Positions 28,701-36,160 are shown, counted from the first letter of the stretch. The stretch is DNA of 64,000 nt from Poriferisodalis sp965208485 (GCF_965208485.1 NZ_OZ242344.1:3906001-3970000); one strand, 5' to 3'. Numbers and translations are program-made. The notes: generated from the letters alone by a model not told the origin.

Positions 28701-30343
28701 CGGGCAACAGCGCACAGCAGGCCTCGAGCTACGAGATCGAGTTCGCCTTGGCGCAGCCCGGCGCGCCGTGGCAGCAGGCGACCGGCCTCGACCCGCAGCC
28801 GCGAGCCGACGGCGGGTTCGCTGTCACCGTCGACGAGCTGCTCGGCGGGACCGAGTACCGCGTGCGGGTGCGCGCGGTCAACGCCGCTGCGGCCCCCGGG
28901 CCGTGGGCGCACGCCGACGCGACCACGGCGCCGCTCGAAGGCGTCTCGATAGCGCGTTCCTCAGCACGCGAGGACGCCGGCGAGATCGTGTTCACCGTGT
29001 CGCTGTCGCGCCGCGCCCGCTCGGACGTCACCGTCGACTACGCGACCGCCGACGGCACCGCCACCGCGGGCAGCGACTACGCGTCGGCCTCAGGGCAGGT
29101 CTCCATCGACGCGGGAGACACCACCGCGGACATCCGCGTCGAGATCACCGACGACCAGACACAAGAACCAGCAGAGGACTTCACGATCGAGCTCGCGAAC
29201 CCCGACAACGCAGTGCTCAGCGAAGCCGCCAGCGCCACCGGCACCATCATCGACAACGACGCCCCCCCCCGCCTCGTGCTGACACCCCACACCGCAGACA
29301 CCACCACCACCACCACCGGCGGCACCACCGGCAGCACCGGCGGCGGCGGCGGCGGCGGGGGCGGCGATCTGGACGTGGGCGTGGCCACGTTCGTGGTCGC
29401 GAACGGCTGGAGTCCCGCCGACGTGGGCACGGCGTCGGTGCTCGCGGCGCGCACCGACAATGCCGTGGTGACCTACACCGCCGGCGACGCGCTGTCCGCC
29501 GAGACAGCCGGCCTGCTGCGCGACGCCTCCCCCGCTGAGGTGCTCATCGTGGGCGGCACCGCCGCAGTGTCCAACCTCGTGCGCACCCAGATCGGCGCAG
29601 CGTCGCCTCCGTCGGACATCGAGCGCGTCACCGGCGCCGACCGCTCCGACACCGCCGCGCGCACAGCACGCCGCGTCCTGGGCCTGCCCGCGGACGCCGG
29701 CAGAGTGACCCTGATCGTGGCCAACGGCTGGTCCCCGCCCGACATCGGCGCAGCGGCCGCGCTCGCAGCGAGCACCCCCCGCTCCGCGGTGCTGTACACC
29801 CAGCACGACTCGCTGCCCCAGCCCACCGCGGAAGCGCTGCGCGACTACGACGTGTCCCGCGTGATCCTCATCGGAGGCACTGCCGCTGTCAGCGGCAGCG
29901 CCGAGGACGAGATCAAAGCAGCAGCGAGCGACCCCGACATGACACGACTGACCGGCGCCGGCCGCGCCGAGACCGCCGCCGGCGCCGCGCGCCAAGTGCT
30001 CGGCAGCGCCGCCGACGCACCTGAAAACCTCACACTGGTGATCGCGAACGGCTGGTCCCCGCCCGACGTGGGCGTAGCAGCAGCACTGGCAGCAGCCACC
30101 GACAAAGCCGCAGTCGCGTACACCGCCCCGGGTTCGCTGCCCGAGACGACCGCAGCGCTCATACGCGACTACCAGCCCGCCCAAGTGATCATCATCGGCG
30201 GCAGAACAGCCGTCGCCGACGCGGTGCGCGCCGAGATCGCCGACCACGTGCCCGCCGACGCCGAAACACGCCGCATCACCGGCACCACCCGCACCCACAC
30301 CGCCGCACAAGCCGCCCGCAGCATCCTCCGCCAACGCAACTGA
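22793..30343 (+). CDS. Giant propeller/FN3/Calx-beta surface protein with three CWB2 repeats
   Basis: 2516 residues. Signal peptide ends near SGA-VTDA. Three blocks (about 45-298, 490-735, 945-1225) repeat a blade-like unit with GxWSDGxTMWVAD and later A-Y-D/N-L, suggesting beta-propellers. These are separated and followed by about twelve FN3 domains (two at about 298-490, two at 738-945, eight at 1230-2045; e.g. GxYEVRxR, NGxxYxVxVRAxN). A Calx-beta domain lies at about 2051-2157 (VDYATADGTATAGSDY, EDFTIEL, ATGTIIDND). A Thr then Gly-rich linker precedes three CWB2 repeats (about 2190-2516). No catalytic motif was seen. Likely a wall-attached adhesion or matrix protein. Codon use changes toward C/A-ending codons over the last part of the gene, unlike the matching anchor of the previous giant. 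Confidence 0.88.
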   Translation: MTGRAAGGIGAAVRGRGGSGPGVCVRVLAAVVCAAAVLAVVPAAPSGAVTDANNLDFELAARNATPSGIWSDGATMYVADVYTPRVFAYSMDTKARDVSKEFALGSDFTANGLWSDGTTMYVTNHTDERVEAYGLDGTRNTAGDFGVDSSFPWGMWSDGTTAWVADQSSGSSTWLRSYDLATGAAGSVTYGRGDFGFGDGGSTTWVYDLWGDTASRTLWVLAWREAISSWGIWAYDLSTLGSSALERKELLDVGVLPQTVWDADYDVWGSLRGIWSDGATMWVAAGSRLEAYVLPRAPAVPANLAAAESDGRLDVSWDAVPAADVGSSAVTAYEMRYRRDGSVEWTDVRRASRLSTSQTLRLANDISHQVQVRAVNRETTSGWAEVTGTPADDIADGAPGPPRNLAVTRTGSGAVLAWDAPDAVVGADAPTGYAVRYRDSQLAGSEWAESMVSGTSATLEGLLRLAPYDFAVRAVNAAGAGRSAVASTGAVDLSGLGIGEVGGMWADTSASTLWVAPKGRPHVGVRWVYAFDSTTGARKESADLDLGTIGTGVIPGSIHLTHVPRHGVGGLWSDGTDLWVVVENRATPFSLSARSGDRNRAFSVGDGDSVLRGAWSDGETFWVYDDASRRIRAYRMSNGTRRSDRDIGVVDVDSAGVWSDGTTMWVYEIASGRLAAYDLESGERVSALDAEVPANARGNAEAFAVRSALWSDGETAVVVDGGTLLSQRLARRPARPGDPAVTAGDAELEVAWAAPASGFAGRYELEYRDNSAAAAEWTAVTRSDGALLSETVTGLDNGGNYEVRVRAVDGDGLAGPWSPVPGLVPVEGSPAAPGSPAAPANISAAGDAELFEEDPDEDPADPVLEDRAISVEWDAVAGAVSYELRYRTRDGDRRGAWAAQTVADGATSARLTRLEAGRLYDVHVRAVDSSARQGRWAVTASYAGDGFYNLAAEDLGAAQTSPQGIWSDGATMWVLDVEFPLVIRAFDMATKLRDPDKDIGDTGTWAPSSGLWGDEDNLYVAEPATWYFGESGIGIRVIDRETHALVKHVLSPRWVRSADLTEPGAHLALPGSPLRVSVNHQPWGVWGDGTDIYVNDTDFREIFAYRLAEGTGTDVGTNVLPGLISEAADPDPREFFWLRDPEARLDPLRSVQQPRGMWSDGATMWVAGASADRVYAFNLATRQRDVLRDVLLPEVGMDIRGLWGDTASRLLYMLDAGVAGPRIVTSVLSEPPDEVTNADAEPGDTTATVRWSPPSDVGSSDVRLYEMTISESESEESDSENTLVQRSRTETLTVLPDNGNPDDAHRRRIVPRNDPGTVDREDPDSTSEVLTGLVNGQEYTVTIRPRNEQTFGEPTTVTVTPLGPASAPLSLAAAAGASGELKLAWREPADDGGSPITGYEVEHRAAAAPPGPWIPVSRTDPAALEETISGLPNGVSHEVRVRAVNGSGEDGAWASGAATPLDRPSAPRSVAAARGAGGELSVSWQPPSHEGAGGVLDYDVRYRAADDEDAAWASGGEGAASPHTVGGLVNGRSYEVSVSARNAAGAGPWSAAAPGTPATVPGRPSGLEVSSGEALLAVQWSAPAADGGSAVLGYEVSWRTSSPQGSWRRHSRGPAAAGGQATVRSLTNGTGYDVCVRAYNAVGDGDCAVGSGTPASAPDAPLVSSVTHGDRTLALAWAEPADNGAAIEGYRVRYRVARPVGGWVDGGAAAADTFAWTIDGLANGTAYDVQVQARNANGHGPPGQDVGTPSTVPSPPRLADVVGGDGSIEVSWQPSPSDGGAPITEYRVAYRTAAALNWTDLPPVDAADPLRVEITGADNGVDYVVCVAASNMNGGSECANANATPATTPGAVEELAASPGSARAAVAWDPPGADGGAAVTGYDIRYSFGSSSAVRTTTVSAPPGGGRVQTVLSGLTNEARYSVEVRAVNRVGGGPWSVVSVTPLAPPGRVGELQIVATVAELEVRWQPPAGNSAQQASSYEIEFALAQPGAPWQQATGLDPQPRADGGFAVTVDELLGGTEYRVRVRAVNAAAAPGPWAHADATTAPLEGVSIARSSAREDAGEIVFTVSLSRRARSDVTVDYATADGTATAGSDYASASGQVSIDAGDTTADIRVEITDDQTQEPAEDFTIELANPDNAVLSEAASATGTIIDNDAPPRLVLTPHTADTTTTTTGGTTGSTGGGGGGGGGDLDVGVATFVVANGWSPADVGTASVLAARTDNAVVTYTAGDALSAETAGLLRDASPAEVLIVGGTAAVSNLVRTQIGAASPPSDIERVTGADRSDTAARTARRVLGLPADAGRVTLIVANGWSPPDIGAAAALAASTPRSAVLYTQHDSLPQPTAEALRDYDVSRVILIGGTAAVSGSAEDEIKAAASDPDMTRLTGAGRAETAAGAARQVLGSAADAPENLTLVIANGWSPPDVGVAAALAAATDKAAVAYTAPGSLPETTAALIRDYQPAQVIIIGGRTAVADAVRAEIADHVPADAETRRITGTTRTHTAAQAARSILRQRN

Positions 30344-30522
30344 CACCACAACAGCCGACAAGAACGCCCAACCCCAAAACCCCGGGCACAACGCGCCCGA
30401 CAAGCCCCACGCAGACAACCCCACAGCTTCCCGACAAGCCCCGCCCGCACCGCCCTGACCCCGACAACCGCAAACGGACCCCCGACGCGCTGTTGCGGCT
30501 TTGGGCGGGCGTCACCACTGCG

Positions 30523-30528
30523 TAGCCT
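30523..30528 (+). promoter_or_regulatory. Candidate -10 box of a leaderless gene
   Basis: TAGCCT fits TANNNT and ends 8 nt before GTG 30537, the spacing expected when transcription starts at the initiation codon. No strong ribosome site is present. Confidence 0.4.
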
Positions 30529-30536
30529 CAGCGGGG

Positions 30537-31256
30537 GTGTCTGAGGAGGACGGCGACGAGGCAGCAGCGGCTGATGCTGTCGACGGGGGTCCCCCATCCA
30601 ACGAGCCAGTCATCACCGATGCCGACAAGCGGCGGATGCAGCTGCTGGCAGCGGTGCCTGTGGGATTCGCGCTGGCGGCCTACGCCGGGCAGATCTTCTT
30701 CGCGGCCCTCATTGCTCGGGCGCCGCTGCTGCTGCTGTCGCTCAACGCAACCGACCCGATCCTGCTCGGCGTGGCCCATCAGGCGCCGCTGTGGGCATTC
30801 ATGGCGATCGGGCTTGCTCGCCTGTTCATCACCGACCCGTTCCTGTACCGGCTCGGTTACGACTACGGCCCCGATGCGAAGGCCTATCTGGCCGCTGAAT
30901 TCGGTCCTAGCAGCCGTGTCATCCGCACCATGGTCTGGCTGGAGCACTGGTTCCCGCGAGCGGGCTGGCTGTTGCTGTTCGCCGTTCCCGGCTACCCGAT
31001 GTGCCTGCTGTCGGGCATCGCGCGTATGCGCCAATTGCCGTTCGTGGTGGTGAATCTCGCTGGCACATTCACCCGTCTGGCGCTGGTGTGGTGGGTTGCC
31101 GACCTGTTCTCGGGTCCGCTTGGTGCGGTCATCCGCTTCATCAACCGCTATTCGATGCCCTTCACGGTGGCCATGTTCGTCCTCGTAGCGCTGCAGACAG
31201 CCCGCAACCAGCAACGCGCTGCGAGGGCAGAGCGCAGCGCCGATGGGTCGCCGTGA
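30537..31256 (+). CDS. Multi-pass membrane protein, DedA/VTT-like
   Basis: 239 residues from GTG 30537. A charged 30-residue N-terminus is followed by four or five hydrophobic segments. The C-terminal half (EHWFPRAGWLLLFAVPGYP, LLSGIARMRQLPFVV, AGTFTRLALVWWVADLF) resembles the conserved core of DedA/SNARE-associated (VTT) proteins, including a Pro-Gly turn, a Gly-x-Ala-Arg-Met loop and a following G-T-x-x-R helix. DedA proteins are envelope membrane proteins linked to lipid-carrier or phospholipid movement. It lies 30 bp before ftsK. The relationship is distant, and a lineage-specific membrane protein is the alternative. Confidence 0.6.
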   Translation: MSEEDGDEAAAADAVDGGPPSNEPVITDADKRRMQLLAAVPVGFALAAYAGQIFFAALIARAPLLLLSLNATDPILLGVAHQAPLWAFMAIGLARLFITDPFLYRLGYDYGPDAKAYLAAEFGPSSRVIRTMVWLEHWFPRAGWLLLFAVPGYPMCLLSGIARMRQLPFVVVNLAGTFTRLALVWWVADLFSGPLGAVIRFINRYSMPFTVAMFVLVALQTARNQQRAARAERSADGSP

Positions 31257-31273
31257 GTCCGTCGATGCTTCGG

Positions 31274-31279
31274 TACTCT
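31274..31279 (+). promoter_or_regulatory. Candidate -10 box before ftsK
   Basis: TACTCT fits TANNNT and ends 7 nt before GTG 31287, consistent with a leaderless message. The GGGG just before the GTG is too close to act as a normal ribosome site. Confidence 0.4.
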
Positions 31280-31286
31280 CGCAGGG

Positions 31287-33686
31287 GTGAGCGCGCGCAG
31301 CTCGGCCACCGACGATGGCGTCGACGGATCGACGCGCGGCGCGTCCAAGTCCGTCGGCCCCGATAGAACCCCAAGCACTTTCGGCCGGATCCTCCGCAAC
31401 GCTCTTGACGGCAGGTTGCGCGAGATGATCGCGCTCGCGCTCTTCGCGCTTGCCGTGGTGTGCGCGCTGGGGCTGCTCGGCGACCGAGCGGGCATCGTCG
31501 GCAGGCTCCTCGACAGCGCGCTGGCGGTCCTGCTGGGGGTGTTCCGCTACGTCGTGCCGGTCCTGCTGGCGTGGATCGGGGTGACGTTGGTGCGTCTGAC
31601 GGCCTCAGAGCGCAGCGGGCGTGCGGCATTCGGGCTGAGCTTGCTGACCGCCGCGTTCGCTGCCGCAGCGCACCTGTCGGGTCCTGCAGACGGTTTCGGG
31701 TCGCTGGACGATCTGCGCGCCAGCGGGGGAGTGCTGGGCGCTGCAGCGACCGAGCCTCTGCGACGCCTGATCGACGATCCCGCGACTTGGGCAGTGCTGC
31801 TGCTCGTCATGCTTTTTGCCGTGATGATCGTCACCAACATCGGGCTCGGCCAGCTGCTGCGCTGGGTGTGGGCCGCCACGGCAGCGCTCGGACGCTTGCT
31901 GGGCGTCGCGGCGTCGCGGGGGGCGCGCAGTCTGCAGCAGGTAGGCGCCGAACCCGGGCCTTCATCGTTCGCGTCTGAGCAGTACGACCTCGATGCTGCG
32001 GAAGAGCAGCAGCCTGCGGATGGCGGGGTGCCGCGTGGCAACGAGCCGCTGATACCCGGGCTGGATCCTTCAGGCGCTGAGGACACTCGAGGCGACGCCG
32101 AACCGGCTGCTCCGCAGTTCGTGAACCAGCCGCAGAGCGCGGCTGCCCCTGCGCCGCCGCCGGCCCGCGTTGCGGCCCGCTCGGCTGCTGGATCGGGCCG
32201 GCGCCCGCGCTGGAAGCTGCCCAAGCAGTCGCTGCTGAAGCGCAGCGGCGCCCAACAGGTCGATCGTGCGCAGCTCCAGGCAGGCGCCGCGGCGCTGGTG
32301 GATGCCTTGGCAAGCCACGGCGTCGAGACGCAGGTGACCGGCTGGGAGCCCGGCCCGACGGTCACCCGGTATGAGCTGAAGCTCGGGGCTGGGGTGAAGG
32401 TGTCCCGGGTCACCGCCTTGCACAAGGACATCGCGTATGCCATGGCGGCGGCCGATGTCCGCATCCTGGCGCCGATCCCGGGCCGTTCAGCGATCGGCGT
32501 GGAGGTGCCGAACTCTGATCGTCACCTAGTGGCGCTCGGCGACATCCTCTCGTCGAAGGCAGCCACCGAAGCCATGCACCCGCTCGAGGTGGCGATGGGC
32601 AAGGACATCTCCGGCCGGGAGACGATGCTGAACCTGGCCACGATGCCCCATGTCCTCATTGCGGGCGCCACCGGGGCCGGCAAGTCCTCGTGCATCAACT
32701 CGATCATCACCTCGCTGCTGATGCGCTCCACTCCCGATCAGGTGCGGATGATCCTGGTGGACCCCAAGCGGGTCGAGCTCGGCCAGTACGACGGCTTGCC
32801 GCACCTGCTCACCGCCGTCGTCACCGATCCGCGTAAGGCCGCCAACGCCCTCGCGTGGGCGGTCAAGGAGATGGAACGCCGCTACGACGTGCTCTCGGAG
32901 GCGGGCTTCCGGGACATCACCGGCTACAACGCTGCAGTGCTCGACGGGGCCCTCCACAGCGACGAGAGCGAGCTGCTCGGCAACGACCAGCCCTATGAGC
33001 CGATGCCGTTCATCGTCGTGGTGGTCGACGAGCTGAACGACCTCATGATGGTGGCGGCCCGCGACGTCGAAGACTCCATCACCCGGCTGGCCCAGATGGC
33101 ACGCGCTGTCGGCGTCCACTTGGTGGTGGCCACCCAGCGCCCGAGCGTGAATGTCATCACCGGGGTGATCAAGGCCAACATCCCCAGCCGTCTGGCGTTC
33201 GCGGTGTCGAGCCTGGCCGACAGCCGTGTGATCTTGGACCAGCCCGGCGCGGAGCGACTGGTGGGTCAAGGTGACATGCTGGTGCTGACCGCGAATTCGA
33301 GCAACCCTCGTCGCCTCCAGGGAAGCTGGGTGAGCGAGACCGAGATCACCCATGTGGCCGCTCACTGGCGTCGCCAGGCACCCGAGGTCAGCTATGTCGA
33401 AGGCGTCGGGGGCAGCGAGCCCGACGAGGGCGCGTCGAGCCTGCCAGGCGGCACGACCGGCGACAGCGACGATGACGATCTGCTGCGCCAGGCGATGGTC
33501 ATCGTGGTGGAGACCCAGCTCGGCTCCACCTCGATGCTGCAGCGCAAGCTGAAGGTGGGCTTTGCCCGGGCCGGCCGGCTCATGGACCTGCTCGAGCAGC
33601 GAGGCGTGGTGGGACCGTCGCAGGGTTCGAAGGCCCGCGATGTGCTGATGACGGTCGAGGAGCTCCGCGAGGCGCTCGGTGATTGA
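31287..33686 (+). CDS. ftsK: DNA translocase FtsK/SpoIIIE
   Basis: 799 residues from GTG 31287. The N-terminus has about four membrane segments (about 35-190), then a Pro/Ala/Gln-rich linker, then the motor domain. The motor has Walker A GATGAGKS (K466) and Walker B VVVVDELNDL (D581-E582), plus the MARAVGVHLVVATQRPSV and LDQPGAERLVGQGDML segments typical of the family. A winged-helix gamma domain (about 730-792; STSMLQRKLKVGFARAGRLM) would read KOPS-like polarity sites. FtsK sits at the division septum, pumps chromosome termini into daughter cells and helps dimer resolution. Length and order are normal for an actinobacterial FtsK. Confidence 0.97.
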   Translation: MSARSSATDDGVDGSTRGASKSVGPDRTPSTFGRILRNALDGRLREMIALALFALAVVCALGLLGDRAGIVGRLLDSALAVLLGVFRYVVPVLLAWIGVTLVRLTASERSGRAAFGLSLLTAAFAAAAHLSGPADGFGSLDDLRASGGVLGAAATEPLRRLIDDPATWAVLLLVMLFAVMIVTNIGLGQLLRWVWAATAALGRLLGVAASRGARSLQQVGAEPGPSSFASEQYDLDAAEEQQPADGGVPRGNEPLIPGLDPSGAEDTRGDAEPAAPQFVNQPQSAAAPAPPPARVAARSAAGSGRRPRWKLPKQSLLKRSGAQQVDRAQLQAGAAALVDALASHGVETQVTGWEPGPTVTRYELKLGAGVKVSRVTALHKDIAYAMAAADVRILAPIPGRSAIGVEVPNSDRHLVALGDILSSKAATEAMHPLEVAMGKDISGRETMLNLATMPHVLIAGATGAGKSSCINSIITSLLMRSTPDQVRMILVDPKRVELGQYDGLPHLLTAVVTDPRKAANALAWAVKEMERRYDVLSEAGFRDITGYNAAVLDGALHSDESELLGNDQPYEPMPFIVVVVDELNDLMMVAARDVEDSITRLAQMARAVGVHLVVATQRPSVNVITGVIKANIPSRLAFAVSSLADSRVILDQPGAERLVGQGDMLVLTANSSNPRRLQGSWVSETEITHVAAHWRRQAPEVSYVEGVGGSEPDEGASSLPGGTTGDSDDDDLLRQAMVIVVETQLGSTSMLQRKLKVGFARAGRLMDLLEQRGVVGPSQGSKARDVLMTVEELREALGD

Positions 33687-33834
33687 CCACGCCTGTGCGC
33701 AGACCCGGCCCGGCGTTGCGAGCACAATCCGCATCCAGTTCGAACGTGACCCTGACACGATGCGCGCGCCTGACTCTGCGCTTGCGTCGCACGAGCGGCG
33801 TCCGCCCGGCTTCGTGTGGCCTGCCGATCGCGAA

Positions 33835-33978
33835 CTAGAGGCCGACGCGGATGTGCAGGCTGCGGGGGCCGCGCACCTGTGCGCCGCCCCACTCGATGCC
33901 GCCGCGGCCGATCTCGGTGGCCAGTTCGAAGCGGGAGAAGCGGGCGAGCCATTCTTCAATGGCGATCTTCAGTTCCAT
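33835..33978 (-). pseudogene. Cytochrome P450 C-terminal remnant
   Basis: The 47 residues from MELKIAIEEW through FELA...IEWGGAQVRGPRSLHIRV match the end of bacterial P450s, where LARxELxxALEEW, the x-W-x-G-x-x-RGP-x-x-LPV strand and the last residues are conserved. Upstream on the same strand the frame gives PGAGRRPALE where the heme-binding FGxGxHxCxGxxLAR should be, so the cysteine ligand is gone, and nothing further matches. The rest was lost, and the IolE-like gene now starts 190 bp away on the other strand. Confidence 0.6.
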
Positions 33979-34074
33979 TTCGAGGGCAGGTCGTCGGCCC
34001 GCTCCTGGCGCCGCAGATCGGGCCGCGGCGAAGTCGCGTACGAAGGTCCGTTCGTCGGCGTGAGGGGAATATGT

Positions 34075-34106
34075 CGGGACATGCAGCACACGCGGGACAT
34101 GCAGCA
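34075..34106 (+). promoter_or_regulatory. 14-bp direct repeat upstream of the cyclitol operon
   Basis: CGGGACATGCAGCA occurs at 34075-34088 and 34093-34106, 18 bp start to start (nearly two helical turns), about 62 bp before the first gene. The first copy overlaps a short palindrome, ATGTC-GG-GACAT. It is a reasonable operator candidate for the operon, though it also lies within the decayed P450 region. Confidence 0.35.
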
Positions 34107-34168
34107 GTCGAAACGGGTTCCTGCGAGCATCAGCCGGCTCTCGGCGGCGTCGATGGCAAGATCCGTCC

Positions 34169-35062
34169 GTGACAAGATCACTGCGTGAGCGCCTGGCAGC
34201 CGCCCCGATCACTTGGGGCGTGTGCGAGGTGCCGGGATGGGGATACCAGCTCAGCCCTGACAAAGTGCTCGCTGACATGGCTGCGCTGGGTTTCACGCAC
34301 ACGGAATTCGGCCCGGTGGGATTCCTGCCGACTGACGTCCACGAACTCGCCGCGGTGCTGCGGCGCCATGGGCTGTCGCTGCTCGGCGGCTTCGTTGCTG
34401 TGGTGCTGCATGATCCTGACCGCTTCGAGTCGGAGATGGAACGTGTGGCGTCAGTCGTCGGGCAGATGGCCTCCGCAGGGGGGATGTGGTTCATCAGCTG
34501 CCCGGTATTCGATCACGATGACTGGCAGCGTCCCGGACTCGACGACGTGCAGTGGAACTGTGTGTTCGACGGCCTCGCAGCCATCGATGACCTGACAGCG
34601 CAGGCGGGGATGAGCCATGCGTTCCATCCCCATGTCGACTCGCTGATCCAGGACGACATCGAGACACGCACAGTGCTCGAGCACACCGATACGCAGATCG
34701 TGCTGGACACGGCACATCTCACCTTGGGCGGCACCGATCCTGTGGCGCTGGTGCGCAGCCACAGCGACCGCATCGGGCTGGTGCATCTCAAGGACGTCGA
34801 TGCCGCAGTGGCGGATCGTCTGCGCAGCGGTGAGATCGGCCTGATGAGGGCAGTCCAGCAGGGGCTCTTCCCTCCCTTGGGTCAGGGTGTGGTCCCGCTC
34901 ACCGAGATCATCCGTTCGCTGGAGCAGTCACGACCGGACTTGTGGTACGTGCTCGAGCAGGACGCTGCGCTGAGCGGACCTGGCGCCGATGACATGGAAC
35001 GGTTGCGGAGCGGCGTCGTTCAGAGCCTGCGATTTGTGCAAGACTCCGACTTCGCGTGCTAG
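34169..35062 (+). CDS. iolE: IolE-like TIM-barrel protein (probable inosose dehydratase)
   Basis: 297 residues from GTG 34169. It belongs to the xylose-isomerase-like TIM-barrel family; the N-terminus APITWGVCEVPGWGYQL is close to that of 2-keto-myo-inositol dehydratases. Metal-ligand motifs expected for the fold are present: HPHVDSLI, the LDTAHL strand and GLVHLKDV. IolE dehydrates 2-keto-myo-inositol to 3D-trihydroxycyclohexane-dione, the substrate of IolD, which is encoded five genes downstream. It is the first gene of a seven-gene run on the same strand. A NANNNT-like box (CAAGAT) 6 nt before the start may make it leaderless. A related isomerase or epimerase role cannot be excluded. Confidence 0.75.
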   Translation: MTRSLRERLAAAPITWGVCEVPGWGYQLSPDKVLADMAALGFTHTEFGPVGFLPTDVHELAAVLRRHGLSLLGGFVAVVLHDPDRFESEMERVASVVGQMASAGGMWFISCPVFDHDDWQRPGLDDVQWNCVFDGLAAIDDLTAQAGMSHAFHPHVDSLIQDDIETRTVLEHTDTQIVLDTAHLTLGGTDPVALVRSHSDRIGLVHLKDVDAAVADRLRSGEIGLMRAVQQGLFPPLGQGVVPLTEIIRSLEQSRPDLWYVLEQDAALSGPGADDMERLRSGVVQSLRFVQDSDFAC

Positions 35063-35123
35063 CGCCCTGGGGGAATCGGGTGCTTGCGCGGTGCCATTTC
35101 ACGTACCCGGGAGGAAGTACAGA

Positions 35124-36152
35124 ATGAAACGCATTTACAAACTGCTGGCAGTGCTGGCGGTCATGACGCTGTCTGCGGCAGCGTGCTCGAGTGACGACGG
35201 CGACGCCGCTGACGAGCCGGAAGCCCCGGCGGCGGAGACCACCGAGGCCGCATCGGATGCGACCGAGGTCACGCTCACCCAGAGTGACTGCGACAAGACG
35301 TACCACGTCATCACCCACGGCGACTCAGGCACGTTCTGGTCGGTCGTAGAGGTAGCGGTAGCGGACGCCGCCGAAGCCATCGGTTGCGACGTCGTCTATT
35401 TCGGCGCGAACAACGACGCACAGGCGCAGTCACAGTCCATCGAGGGCGCCATTGCCGACGGCTCCGACGGCATCGCCATCTCCCTTGCGGACCCGGCGGG
35501 CCTCGAAGCTGCCGCCCGTGCGGTCGTGGCAGCCGGTATCCCGCTGTACACGCTGAACTCCGGTGTCAACAACTACAAGGACCTCGGCGCGGTGACCCAC
35601 ATCGGCCAGACCGAGATCGTGGCCGGCAACGGCGCCGGCGAACGGTTCAACGCCCTAGGCGCGACTCATGTGCTGTGCGCTCGTCAGGAACAGGCCAACA
35701 TCGGCCTCGAGGAGCGCTGCCAAGGTCTCGCGGAGACCTTCGACGGTCAGGTGACTTCGGAGTTCATCGGCCTTGACGCGAATCCCGACGAGCAGGAGCA
35801 GACGATCGCTTCGATCCTCACGGCTGACTCCAGCATCGACGGTGTGCTCGGTGTCGGTCCGAACGTGCCGTTGCGGGCGCTCGATGCCGCTGAGTCGGCC
35901 GGACGCACGCTGCACATCGGCGGTTTCGATCTGTCGTCTGACCTGATCACCGCGATCGAGGCGGGCGACATCGCTTTCACCGTCGACCAGCAGCAGTACC
36001 TGCAGGGCTACCTTCCGGTCATCCTCATGCACCTGCAGGCGACGAACCAGAACACTGCGGGCGGCGGCTTGCCGATCCTCACCGGTCCTGGCTTCGTCAC
36101 GCCTGACAACGCCGCCGAGGTCGCCGCGCTCGTCAGCGAAGGCACGAGGTAA
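35124..36152 (+). CDS. Sugar/cyclitol ABC transporter substrate-binding lipoprotein
   Basis: 342 residues from ATG 35124, with GAGGAAG 6 nt upstream. A lipobox (LSAAAC, cysteine about residue 21) marks a membrane-anchored lipoprotein, followed by an acidic Ala/Glu-rich tether. The body is a periplasmic-binding type I fold of the ribose/inositol kind: HGDSGTFWSVVEVAVADAA, a SDGIAISLADP strand, IPLYTLNSG and a VDQQQYLQGYLPV hinge region. It should capture the substrate for the permease and ATPase encoded next. With iolD and iol-type dehydrogenases in the operon, myo-inositol or another cyclitol is the likely ligand. Confidence 0.88.
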   Translation: MKRIYKLLAVLAVMTLSAAACSSDDGDAADEPEAPAAETTEAASDATEVTLTQSDCDKTYHVITHGDSGTFWSVVEVAVADAAEAIGCDVVYFGANNDAQAQSQSIEGAIADGSDGIAISLADPAGLEAAARAVVAAGIPLYTLNSGVNNYKDLGAVTHIGQTEIVAGNGAGERFNALGATHVLCARQEQANIGLEERCQGLAETFDGQVTSEFIGLDANPDEQEQTIASILTADSSIDGVLGVGPNVPLRALDAAESAGRTLHIGGFDLSSDLITAIEAGDIAFTVDQQQYLQGYLPVILMHLQATNQNTAGGGLPILTGPGFVTPDNAAEVAALVSEGTR

Positions 36153-36160
36153 CCCTCCCC

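Noticed and set aside
26600..28912. A 770-codon - strand frame inside the FN3 region
   Set aside because: Antisense of regularly spaced FN3 domains; Arg/His/Ala-rich and without any motif.
29340..29367. GGC-rich run as a possible G-quadruplex or regulatory site
   Set aside because: It codes for the Gly linker that all three giants have before the anchor; amino-acid composition explains it.
33679..34188. A 169-codon + strand frame between ftsK and the IolE-like gene
   Set aside because: It overlaps the P450 remnant on the other strand and the operator region, and its composition is not protein-like; the opposite strand explains the region better.
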